From: Penaeus vannamei
Lineage: Eukaryota; Arthropoda; Malacostraca; Decapoda; Penaeidae
Assembly: GCF_042767895.1 (NCBI RefSeq)
Contig: NC_091557.1
Location: 47,088,929-47,098,928 of the forward strand
Reading direction: 5' to 3'
Length of the DNA: 10,000 bases
Position 1 is the stretch's first letter. Each line of letters begins with the position of its first letter. Below, in pieces: positions 1 through 7,519 of this stretch. The position numbers and the translations under genes are program-made. The notes beneath the pieces were generated by a model. It saw only the letters and a program-made list of their open reading frames with translations, was not told the origin of the DNA and searched no databases.

Positions 1-23
1 TCATCACCGCGTGTGGCCATCCT

Positions 24-76
24 GGTGAGGGGAGGGTGGGCGTGGAGGGGAGGGGGGAGGGAGGGGGAGGCCTGTT
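24..76 (+). other. G-rich tract with G-quadruplex pattern
   Basis: At least five runs of three or more G separated by one to a few bases satisfy the usual quadruplex pattern. The remaining 77-230 bp are mixed sequence with no recognisable gene. Confidence 0.5.
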
Positions 77-230
77 ACACTTTCCCCTTGATCAATAGCA
101 GCGTCGGTGTGGGCGTTGGAGGCTCGCGAGGAAACAGGTCGATGATATTATCTCGCGGGAAGTCGATCGGGAGACAGATCGGCCGCAGAGATAATTAAGC
201 GGAACTAGAGAGATCGATGTGTGCTTGTGT

Positions 231-512
<282 letters not shown>

Positions 513-582
513 TGTATGTAGATGTATGAAACTCAAAATGCACGATTTATTTTTCTCTGCATCTTCAAATGTCCCTTCATTA

Positions 583-597
583 CCCCCCCCCCCCCCC
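583..597. repeat. Poly-C run (15)
   Basis: Fifteen consecutive C at 583-597, prone to slippage and to assembly length error. Confidence 0.9.
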
Positions 598-600
598 AAT

Positions 601-907
601 ATCCAATGCCCCTTTGACTTTCGCTCCCCCCTCTGTTTTTTTTATTCTCTCTATCTTTCTCTTTTCTTTTTTGAGGATTTATTTGTCACATCTAGTGTTC
701 TCCCTAATTTGGCTCATGTCCAAAATTTTAGCCGCTCTTTTCTGTCGCTTCCACTTCTTCCTTAATGGCAGTCTTCTACGTTTTTACCCAATTATTATCA
801 CTTTCTGCGTTTTTCTTTCGTTTGGTCCTTTGTCTGCCTTTGTAGAACCGTTTCCTAGCTTTTTTCTTTTCTTTTGTTTTAGTGTTATCTGTTCTATCTC
901 TATGTTC

Positions 908-939
<32 letters not shown>

Positions 940-1180
940 TATTTACGTTTTTTCCATTCTTGCTTTTCTCTCTATTGTCTGTCTGTCTCTTCTTATTCTC
1001 GGTTGTTCCTCTTAATCTACATATTTCTTCCTCTATTTCTCTTTTTGCCTTTTAGGGAAATGAAGACAAAGAAACGTAAGAAATAGAATGTAAAAAAAGA
1101 TAACATGGCATTTTTAAAAGATATTTTTGATGATTTTGCTTTTTATTATTTATTTAAATGGCGTTTATTTTATTTTATTA
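601..1180. other. T-rich, gene-free stretch with a T24 run
   Basis: Pyrimidine-rich, mostly T/C sequence to about 1020, with 24 consecutive T at 914-937, then AT-rich sequence to about 1180. Its open frames are low-complexity Phe/Ser/Leu strings caused by composition. No splice-bounded exon is recognised. Confidence 0.6.
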
Positions 1181-1188
1181 TTTTTGGG

Positions 1189-1228
1189 CCTCGACTTTTG
1201 AGAGAAGGGAAGGCAGTCGCGGGGATAA
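1189..1228 (+). repeat. Diverged direct repeat, copy A
   Basis: It starts CCTCGA (1189-1194) and contains GAAGGCAGTCGCG at 1209-1221. Copy B lies at 1501-1541, about 312 bp downstream, with roughly 31 of 38 bases matching when aligned by eye. Confidence 0.6.
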
Positions 1229-1229
1229 A

Positions 1230-1500
1230 ACAGGAGAATGGGATAGGAGGAGGAAGATAAACCGAGAGAATACGGAGAAAGTGGAGAGAGGAAGAAGGGG
1301 AAAACGGAGAAGGAAGAGCTGGAGAGAGAGGAGGAAGAGGAGAAAAAACGGAGAAGGAAGAGGTCGAGAGTGGAAGAAGAAGAGAAAACGGAGAAGAAAA
1401 GGAGAAAAACGGAGAAGGATTGAGGTGGAGAGAGAAGAGGAAGAGGAGAAAAACGGAGGATAAAGCAAGAAAAAGAGAGAGGTGAAGAGAAGCAGAAAGA
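1230..1500 (+). repeat. Homopurine minisatellite with ACGGAGAA core
   Basis: The ACGGAGAA core recurs at 1272, 1304, 1348, 1388 and 1409, with a variant at 1453. Spacings are 32, 44, 40, 21 and 44 bp, consistent with a unit of about 42-44 bp and one half-unit. The rest is nearly all A and G. Long Arg/Lys/Glu or, on the minus strand, Ser/Leu/Phe frames are by-products. Confidence 0.7.
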
Positions 1501-1541
1501 CCTCGATCTGTCGAAAGAAACGAAGGCAGTCGCGAGGAATA
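1501..1541 (+). repeat. Diverged direct repeat, copy B
   Basis: It starts CCTCGA (1501-1506) and contains the identical 13-mer at 1522-1534. With copy A it brackets the homopurine minisatellite. Confidence 0.6.
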
Positions 1542-1589
1542 CCCTTTGTGCCAGGCCTCGCTCGCGGGACTGGGGAATCCCGGGGACTT

Positions 1590-1800
1590 TCGGGGGCGAG
1601 GGGGAGGGGGAGGGGAGAAGAGGCAACCGAAGACGAAGAAAGGGAAAGAAAAAGGAGGAAGCAGCAGAAGGAGGAGGAGAATAATGATAAGGATGATGGT
1701 AATAATGATAATAGTAATAAGAGGGAGAACGTGAAGTGTAAGGCTGAAGGAGGAGAAGGAACAGCATGAACAAGGGGAACAGGGGAACAGGGGGAGGTGG
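1590..1800 (+). repeat. Purine-rich block with GAT/AAT interlude and ACAGGGGA repeats
   Basis: GGGGGA and GGAGAA-type sequence surrounds a degenerate AAT/GAT trinucleotide patch at about 1680-1721 and tandem (A)ACAGGGGA units at about 1771-1795. No gene is seen. Confidence 0.6.
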
Positions 1801-2888
1801 AGACCCAGCGGAGGCATGACAGTCGGAGGGGGAGGGGGGCGTCAAGGGGCCCCAGACGGACGGGCGCCGCGGGCTGGCCGAGCCGCGCCCCGAGTCCCGA
1901 GGCAGGAGAGCCACGTCGCCGAGGTCCTGCGTGCCCGGGCCCGCCCTCGGTGCCCGCCCTCGGTGCCCGCCCCCTGCCCAGCTCGAGTCCTTCCCGCGGG
2001 AGAGAATTCAGGAGCGCGCCCTTCCACCCCTGCCACGTCGACGCGGTGGACCTGCGGAGCGACGCTGATTCGGCAGTGACGTACTCCTCTGGGTGGGATG
2101 ACTTGCGCTTCTATTTTTTGTCGGAGGCCACCGGGGGGAAGCGAATCATGCTGCGTGCGTGCGTGCGTGCGGGCCACACCTGTGATTTCCTGCAGTTGGG
2201 CGAGCGGGTCGCCTCGCACGCACAGGGGGCCCCGGGCGCAGCGCGCGGGGGCGAGCGGTCGAGGCGGCGCCGTAACGGGCGGAGAGGCATCGCGGCCGAC
2301 TTCCTCCGCGTTGTCCCGACCTCCGAGCGGCGCGGAGTACCGTAATAACGGCGACGCCGGAACGCTGACGGCGCTGCCCGCGACACTGCTGCCGGACCCT
2401 TTGTGCGCGGCGACCCCAGGGAGGCCCTAACGGGATCCGTGCGCAGGACCGCGGCGCTCTCGTGGCGGCGGGATGCGACGAGGGCGGGGGTCGCCGGAGG
2501 GCAAAGTGCAACTCTCGGCGCTCCGGACGGCGCGGGACGGGGCGTGCGAGTGCGTGGCGGTGAAATGGCACTCGCCTCCGGGGGGCGCTCGTTTCTTCAC
2601 GCTCTGACGCCGTCGCCTTTCGCTGCGACTTTCCCGCCGGAGTCACTCGTCTCTTCTCTCTCTTCCTCTCTCGGGGTGGGGGCATTCGGCGGAGAGATCG
2701 AGTCCGCTCCAGAGCGCGGCGCCGTGGAACTCCGCAGCCGAAACCGGGGCGGGAGAAAAGCGATAAGGATCTGCAGCGGAAGGACTGGGCTGGGAGACGC
2801 CGCCAAGGATTCCCCGCCGCTGACGGCGAAGGGATTCGGAGGCGGCGATGGCGAGTGCGCCTCCGGGAGTGGCGTTGGGCGGGAGAGG

Positions 2889-2962
2889 AAAAGAGAGAGA
2901 GAAAGAGAGACAGACAGACAGACAGAGACAGAGACATAAATAGAGATAGAGATGTAGAGAGT
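2889..2962. repeat. (AG)/(GACA)n microsatellite
   Basis: AGAG and AAAGAG units lead into (GACA)n at about 2908-2932 and then ATAGAGATAGAG, inside the 3' part of the CpG-rich island. Confidence 0.85.
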
Positions 2963-3050
2963 ACGAGAGCGAAGGGCGCCGAGGGGAGGGGGAGCCGCCC
3001 ACCCATTGATTGCGTGCGGGCGCTTGCTTTGCCAGCGAGGGGAGAGAGAC

Positions 3051-3060
3051 GTAAACAAAC
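3051..3060 (+). promoter_or_regulatory. Forkhead-type motif GTAAACAAAC, copy 1
   Basis: GTAAACA is the established forkhead (FOX) core. The identical 10-mer recurs at 3169-3178, 118 bp downstream, both at the 3' edge of the CpG-rich island. Binding is inferred only from the match. Confidence 0.3.
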
Positions 3061-3165
3061 AGCGCAGGAACGTGTGAAAAATTTAAATGAAACGCCCGCA
3101 GTAAGAAAGAAAACAGTGGGTTTCGCATTATTGTTTTCTTTCCCCTTCGCGTGGCTTTCATTATT

Positions 3166-3174
3166 CAGGTAAAC
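3166..3174 (+). promoter_or_regulatory. Possible donor site of a non-coding first exon (CAG|GTAAAC)
   Basis: CAG|GTAAAC with the GT at 3169-3170 is a good donor match at the 3' edge of the CpG-rich island. Splicing to the acceptor at 8955 would give a first intron of about 5.8 kb and bring the ATG exon directly after a 5'-UTR exon. The same AG follows a pyrimidine-rich run (3131-3166), so it could be an acceptor instead. The same bases also form a forkhead-type motif. A weaker donor-like GTAAGA lies at 3101. Confidence 0.2.
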
Positions 3175-3178
3175 AAAC
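3169..3178 (+). promoter_or_regulatory. Forkhead-type motif GTAAACAAAC, copy 2
   Basis: Exact repeat of the 10-mer at 3051-3060. It overlaps the candidate donor CAG|GTAAAC, so the match may instead reflect splicing. Confidence 0.25.
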
Positions 3179-3190
3179 CTCCTCCGGGCG

Positions 3191-3343
3191 ATGGCGGCCC
3201 CGACCTGCTCCTCCTCCTCCTCCTCCTCCTCCTCCTCCCGGCTCCTCCTCCTCCTGGGTCTTCGCCTCTCACTCCCCTGTACGTGCGATGAAGAATCTCA
3301 ATTGATTTCTCAAAAAAGAGAATGCAATGGATTCCCTGAATAA
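3191..3343 (+). CDS. Small ORF (50 codons) with poly-Ser and Leu-rich stretch, doubtful
   Basis: ATGGCGGCC at 3191 opens a frame reading MAAPTC, ten Ser codons (all TCC), Arg, then LLLLLGLRLSLP and a short polar tail ending GFPE with TAA at 3341. The shape vaguely resembles a signal peptide. However, the Ser and Leu runs come straight from the (TCC)n/(CTC)n microsatellite at 3207-3255, which makes a chance frame the likelier explanation. Confidence 0.08.
   Translation: MAAPTCSSSSSSSSSSRLLLLLGLRLSLPCTCDEESQLISQKRECNGFPE
3207..3255. repeat. (CTC)n trinucleotide microsatellite
   Basis: About ten to eleven CTC/TCC units to 3238, a CCGG interruption, then four more units to 3255. Confidence 0.95.
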
Positions 3344-3546
3344 GAGAAGCCGTCACGCCACCTGAAGGGCTTCGGGCGAAAGCCATTGACCGGGCGGGCG
3401 TATCGACCATCGCCGAATGCGTGCATACGCGCCCGCGAGGAGCAGCTCGCCGCCCCCGAGGGTGACGTGCGCTTCTCGTCCGGCTTTTTTCGCAATTGCT
3501 CGCGTGACGAATGGTGGGAGAAGTAGCGGTTAGCATGGGCGGCGCG

Positions 3547-3650
3547 GGAGGGGGAGGGTGGGCGAAGGGGTTGATTAGGGCGCCGATGTATGCGGGGGGT
3601 TTGGGGGTTGGATGGGGGGGGGGGTAGGGGGATGGGGAAGGGTTAGATTG
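3547..3650 (+). other. G-rich tract with G-quadruplex patterns
   Basis: Many G runs, including one of ten or more near 3615-3624, separated by short loops such as TTT, TA and AT. The bases 3343-3546 upstream are repeat-poor and mixed; no gene is recognised there. Confidence 0.5.
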
Positions 3651-3738
3651 AGGAGAGACAGAGGGGAACGGATGGGTGCGGCGTGACCTGAGGTGGCCGC
3701 GGTCCGCACAAGGTCGTGGCCGGACCGGGTTGCGACGA

Positions 3739-3775
3739 CGGGCTGCCTCGGAGGACGCGACCGAGGCGACGCCCG
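3739..3775 (+). other. GC-rich hairpin
   Basis: GCCTCGG (3745-3751) and CCGAGGC (3761-3767) are perfect 7-bp arms with a 9-base loop. CGGGC (3739-3743) and GCCCG (3771-3775) extend the stem beyond a small internal loop. There is no T-run, and no family is recognised. Confidence 0.4.
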
Positions 3776-3819
3776 CGGATCCGAGGCGGAACGGGGATTG
3801 ATTTTCATTCCGTTATGTC

Positions 3820-4150
3820 GTCTCGGCTTTTGTTCCTTCTCATCCTTGGCGGTTTTGTCTCGTGTTCTGAGCCTCCTCCTTCCTTCTTCCCTCCTCGTCT
3901 CTTCCCTCTTTCGGTTTTGCTCTCCTCCAGTCCTTTCTCCCTCGACCCCTCCCTACGCCTCCCCAGTCCGCTCCTCCTGCGAGCCGATTCAGTCATGCAT
4001 AAGTGAATGGCACTGGACCCCCCCCCCCACCAGGGCCTCCCCCTCCTCCCGCCCCCGGCACGCGATCCCCTCATGCACAGAGGCGATCGGGGACTCGGAC
4101 AGGGCGTTCGTTTGCCATGCACTCGCTCTCATGCATTTTTTTTTGTTTCG
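3820..4150. other. Pyrimidine-rich, gene-free stretch
   Basis: Imperfect CCTCC/TTCC-rich sequence, a run of 11 C at 4018-4028 and ten T around 4136. TCATGCA recurs at 3993, 4071 and 4129. No exon is supported. Confidence 0.5.
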
Positions 4151-4305
4151 TTTTCGTCATCGGGCTCATCATCATGCGCGTGTGTTGCGTATCTGCGGAC
4201 CGCGGGCGTGCGGGCGGCGGGGACGTAGCACCGAGCTCGGGTGCTCTTAGTTCCGGCAGCGTGCGTGCGCTCGCGGGCGGAACAGAGGGAGATATTATTA
4301 AGGGG

Positions 4306-4396
4306 GCGGAAGGGGGGGGGGCTTCGTTAACAAGGCTTAGGTTTGGAGGGGGAGGGGCGGGGCGGGGCGGGGCGGGGGGGTTGTGGGGGGAGGGCA
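4306..4396 (+). repeat. G-rich tract with (GGGGC)n, GC-box-like
   Basis: A run of ten or more G near 4311-4320, then GGGGA and four GGGGC units (about 4354-4380) with a final GGGGGGG. Overlapping GGGGCGGGG strings match the Sp1 GC box, and the region fits quadruplex patterns. Confidence 0.6.
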
Positions 4397-4529
4397 GGCT
4401 CTTTGTTCTCGCGACGTGACACCGTCGGCCACCTGCCGATTCCGAGAAAAAAGATGGAAATTAATAAAAGTCTGCCAATCTCCCACGTTCGGTAAAGAAG
4501 AGAGTTAACGCAAATTCCTCCCCTTCTGC

Positions 4530-4576
4530 AACCCCCCACCCCACCCACCCACCCACCCCGCCCCCGCCCCCGCCCC
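4530..4576 (+). repeat. C-rich (CCCA)n/(CCCCCG)n tract
   Basis: CCCA units (about 4540-4558) pass into CCCCCG units (about 4559-4576). It is near-complementary in composition to the G-rich tract at 4347-4396, about 135 bp upstream. Confidence 0.7.
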
Positions 4577-4796
4577 AGCTGCTTAGAACCCCGGAGGGCA
4601 TCTGAGATTGCATCGCGCTCTATGTGTTGCATGACTGAGCTGTCTGCCTCTGCTTGCTCGAGCTGTCGCCTGTGCTTAATGGGCCGAGGTCCTGGCGCTC
4701 GCTGGCCGCCGCCTCCCCCGCCAGCTGTGGCTCTTTCGCAGCAGGTGGTTTGAACAGCGGAAGACAGCAGACGGCAGCGGGGAAGGCAGTGCCACC

Positions 4797-4925
4797 ATGG
4801 AATGCAATAGTTTGCGCATTATCCGCAGCAGGGTGACTCCAAGATCTCCTCCGGGAGTAGGTACCGACGGGGGGAGGAGGGGGAGACGGGAGGAGGGGGT
4901 AGGGCTCATTTCCCCTTTACCGTAA
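4797..4925 (+). CDS. Small ORF (42 codons) with a perfect Kozak start, uncertain
   Basis: The start context at 4791-4800 is GCCACCATGG, an exact match to the strongest vertebrate Kozak consensus. The peptide begins MECNSLRIIRSRVTPRSPPG, then becomes Gly/Arg-rich and stops at TAA 4923-4925. The same frame is open upstream to a TAA at 4677, so this could also be part of an exon. An acceptor-like TTTCGCAGCAG ends near 4744, and a weak donor-like TAG|GTACCG lies at 4860/4861. The segment is repeat-poor. No family is recognised. GC-rich DNA makes open frames of this size by chance, so confidence is low. Confidence 0.15.
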   Translation: MECNSLRIIRSRVTPRSPPGVGTDGGRRGRREEGVGLISPLP

Positions 4926-5037
4926 TTAAGGGTATTGGTTATTAGGCGCTCATTAGGGAGAGAGGGAAGAGGGACGGGCGAGCGCCGAGGGGAATGACTT
5001 GCGACGGCTCAGGCAGTGGCGCTTTCATCCCGTTCGC

Positions 5038-5175
5038 CTTTTTATGGATGTCAATGTTGCTTTCGTTATATTTGTTGTTGTTTTGTTGTTCTTGTTCTTG
5101 ATGTGGCTTTTTATGGATATCAGTGTTGCTTTCGTTATATTTGTTTTTGTTTTGTTGTTCTTGTTCTTGATGACG
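5038..5175 (+). repeat. 69-bp tandem duplication
   Basis: Copy 1 at 5038-5106 and copy 2 at 5107-5175 start with CTTTTTATGGAT and differ by about three substitutions plus the last few bases. The unit is 23 codons long, so a Phe/Val/Leu-rich frame runs through both copies. That frame reflects T-rich sequence and no coding role is supported. Confidence 0.9.
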
Positions 5176-5308
5176 GCTTTGGGGCTGTGCTTAGTTCCCT
5201 TCTTTGTTATAAAATCCAGAAATTGACTGAAAATGATATCGGAGGTCTTTGACATCGAGTTGCAGCCATGGAGTTTTGGGTAACGTGTCAATGTGGCGGT
5301 GGTGGTGT

Positions 5309-5680
<372 letters not shown>

Positions 5681-5912
5681 TGCGTGTATGTTGCCTATGT
5701 GAAAAGCTAATCCTTATGTTGTTTTCTATGGTACTGACTCCCCGTGTATTGATTCGGCAGAAGTGTTTTTGGTGTGTTTATTAAAATCCATATTTACTAC
5801 GGAAGCCTGCCATTCATGCGCGCTGTTGCCCCTTCCTCTGCGGACACACTGAGCCGCCGTGAAAGGGGGCCGGGCCGTGCAGCTTTAAGATCCCGCTTCT
5901 TATTCGAATTTG

Positions 5913-5939
5913 ATTAACGTTCTCGTCCCGGACGTTAAT
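5913..5939 (+). repeat. Perfect 8-bp inverted repeat
   Basis: ATTAACGT (5913-5920) and ACGTTAAT (5932-5939) are perfect reverse complements with an 11-base spacer. They lie 12 bp upstream of the HNF1-like site. Confidence 0.6.
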
Positions 5940-5950
5940 TGGAGACATTG

Positions 5951-5963
5951 ATTAATTATTAAC
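5951..5963. promoter_or_regulatory. Homeodomain/HNF1-like palindromic site
   Basis: ATTAATTATTAAC matches 12 of 13 positions of the HNF1 consensus GTTAATNATTAAC. Other ATTA/TAAT cores lie at 5913-5916 and 5936-5939. Binding is inferred. Confidence 0.3.
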
Positions 5964-6627
5964 CTTGCATATCCTACAGCTCATTGACCTCGAAAGTCTT
6001 CAGTCGACGGTTGCCGGGCGTCCGCGAAGGAATATTCTAGGAGATCGGAGGGGGAAAAATGGCGTTTCTCTCGGTCTCTCTTACGCAACCCGGTGTTAGC
6101 GTCCGGTCTCGACAACGCGACCCGTACCCGAGAATCACGTTTGCGAACCTGTGATATATTATTTTTATTTCTCTTTTGTGCTGTTGCAAGTTGATGGCAC
6201 AGAGCACGCAATGCCATTAATAACAGCGCGCGGTGGCTTAAAACTAACACTGGGAAAGGCGTTGATTTGCGGAGGTGGGAGGTGGGTTCATAGGGTACAA
6301 GCGCGCGTAGAGTAGACACCGGGTAGAGTGGACGGCTTTCTACCTCTTAGGGTCACGCACTTTTTGCTCGCCTTTCGTTAGGATCGCTAAGTATTTTATT
6401 ACATTATGCTCGGGTCACGCGTGCACACACCGCGCCTCCCCGTGAATCCGAACGTTCGCAGAGCTTACACGAACGCGCGCGTCCGTATGCCTTGATTCTT
6501 GTGACGGATTTCGAACATTCACTTTTCTCACGGCCCGAATTCTCACTTTGGACGCCGGACACTTTCTCTGGGTAATTGCATGCTGGAGGGAGGTGTGTGA
6601 GAGAGATGGAAAAGATAAAAGGTACAG

Positions 6628-6654
6628 CCTCTCTCTCTCCTTCTCTTTCTCTTT

Positions 6655-6717
<63 letters not shown>

Positions 6718-6840
6718 TCTCTCTTTTTCTCTCTCTCTCTCTCCCTCCTCCTCCCTCTTCTTCTTTTCATCTTCGCCTCTTTCCCCCTCCTTCTCCTCCA
6801 TCTTTCTTCCTCTCTCCCACCCCCTTGCTGTCCATTCCTT
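6628..6840. repeat. (CT)n microsatellite and pyrimidine tail
   Basis: Imperfect CT from 6628, a pure CT run at about 6659-6712, then mixed CT/CCTCC pyrimidine sequence. Confidence 0.93.
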
Positions 6841-6891
6841 CCCCTTCCTCTGTACACACATACGTCCTATATATGGAGACAAAAACGGAAG

Positions 6892-6913
6892 CAGAGAGAG
6901 AGAGAGAGAGAGA

Positions 6914-6985
<72 letters not shown>

Positions 6986-7030
6986 CAGAAAGAAAGAAAG
7001 AAAGAAAGAAAGACAAGAGACAGAGAAATA
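6892..7030. repeat. (AG)n then (AAAG)n microsatellite
   Basis: AG to about 6912, a GGAAAG interruption, a pure AG run at about 6920-6980, then AGAA units at about 6986-7011. It is the reverse complement of the CT tract at 6659-6712. Confidence 0.95.
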
Positions 7031-7164
7031 ATAAAGAGAAAGAGAATGAAAGAGAAGGGGGAAGGGGGGGGCTCACGGGCGTGTCACTTCGCCACCGGAA
7101 GTTGTCCAGATAGGTACGCCGGTAAATTAGGTTGAGCCGATGTGGGCGCGAATGGGCTGTGCGC

Positions 7165-7173
7165 TGCGCGCGC

Positions 7174-7252
<79 letters not shown>
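7165..7252. repeat. (CG)n(TG)38 alternating tract, Z-DNA-prone
   Basis: Strict pyrimidine-purine alternation for 88 bases: a CG-rich start (7165-7176), then 38 TG units (7177-7252). Confidence 0.95.
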
Positions 7253-7254
<2 letters not shown>

Positions 7255-7258
7255 GGAG

Positions 7259-7281
7259 TGAGAGGGAGGGAGGGAAGGAGA

Positions 7282-7342
<61 letters not shown>

Positions 7343-7410
7343 GTGAGCTGGGTGTGGGGGTGAGAGAGAGAGGTGGTTGGGAGGGAGGGAGGGAGGAGGG
7401 ATGCGTGCGA
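7259..7410. repeat. (GA)n/GGGA purine tract
   Basis: GGGAGGGA units, a pure AG run at about 7285-7339, then TGAGAGAG and GGGAGGGA sequence to about 7402. It abuts the Z-DNA-prone tract. Confidence 0.9.
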
Positions 7411-7519
7411 TGGTGGTGTGGAGGATCTGGGATCTATGGGGGACGCTTAATCGGGGAGTGAAACCCACTCTCTGAACAAAGCCACTCGTAAACCATAGGG
7501 GGGAGTAACCTTCTAATTC

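Larger units (their letters stand above)
1840..3180. promoter_or_regulatory. CpG-rich island, candidate promoter / 5'-UTR region
   Basis: About 1.3 kb of clearly GC-rich sequence with very frequent CG dinucleotides, contrasting with T-rich or purine-only flanks. It contains a 13-bp unit repeated from about 1943 to 1970 (CCCTCGGTGCCCG-type), a (GTGC)n run at 2153-2171, and CRE-like TGACGTA near 2077. No frame looks convincingly coding: translations are rich in Arg, Pro and Gly, as expected of GC-rich DNA. It lies on the correct side of the split gene at 8956-9954 to be its promoter and first exon. The nearest TATA-like string, CATAAATA near 2934, is weak. The transcription start cannot be placed from sequence alone. 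Confidence 0.35.
5690..6600. other. Longest repeat-poor segment; no gene recognised
   Basis: About 900 bp of mixed composition, the least repetitive part of the window. No ATG or splice-bounded frame stands out. The longest minus-strand frame (about 112 codons, 5981-6319) starts at GTG and has no recognisable motif. The segment carries an inverted repeat (5913-5939), an HNF1-like palindrome (5951-5963), a heat-shock-element-like string (6030-6042) and paired GGGTCACGC 9-mers (6350, 6412). It may be a non-coding regulatory element inside the proposed first intron. Confidence 0.4.

Noticed and set aside
914..937. Poly-A tail of a minus-strand retroposon (T24 on the + strand)
   Set aside because: No target-site duplication, tRNA-like head or open frame was found next to it; it sits in a generally T-rich tract.
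569..1015. 148-codon Phe-rich hydrophobic frame resembling a membrane protein
   Set aside because: T-rich DNA encodes Phe, Leu, Ser and Ile; the hydrophobicity follows from base composition and a T24 run lies inside.
1165..1914. 249-codon minus-strand Ser/Pro/Leu frame
   Set aside because: It reads the complement of the homopurine minisatellite, where stop codons are rare on the pyrimidine strand.
1797..2345. 182-codon plus-strand frame in the CpG island
   Set aside because: Compositional Arg/Pro/Gly frame with no recognisable motif and an overlapping open frame on the other strand.
2146..3006. 286-codon minus-strand Arg-rich frame across the CpG island, the longest in the window
   Set aside because: GC-rich DNA lacks stops by chance. 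Its residues are Arg/Pro/Ser/Ala-dominated, it begins in the GTGC repeat and runs through a GACA microsatellite, and no domain is visible.
5208..5216. TATAAAAT as a TATA box
   Set aside because: It is in AT-rich sequence with no initiator, transcribed frame or CpG context downstream.
5981..6319. 112-codon minus-strand frame in repeat-poor DNA, fairly protein-like
   Set aside because: It starts at GTG, has no splice or motif support, and frames of this length are expected a few times by chance in 10 kb over six frames.
7434..7498. Possible small structured RNA or tRNA-like fold (CTATGG/CCATAG and GAGTG/CACTC pairs)
   Set aside because: Stems are only five to six bp, and no tRNA A-box or B-box or other family signature is present.
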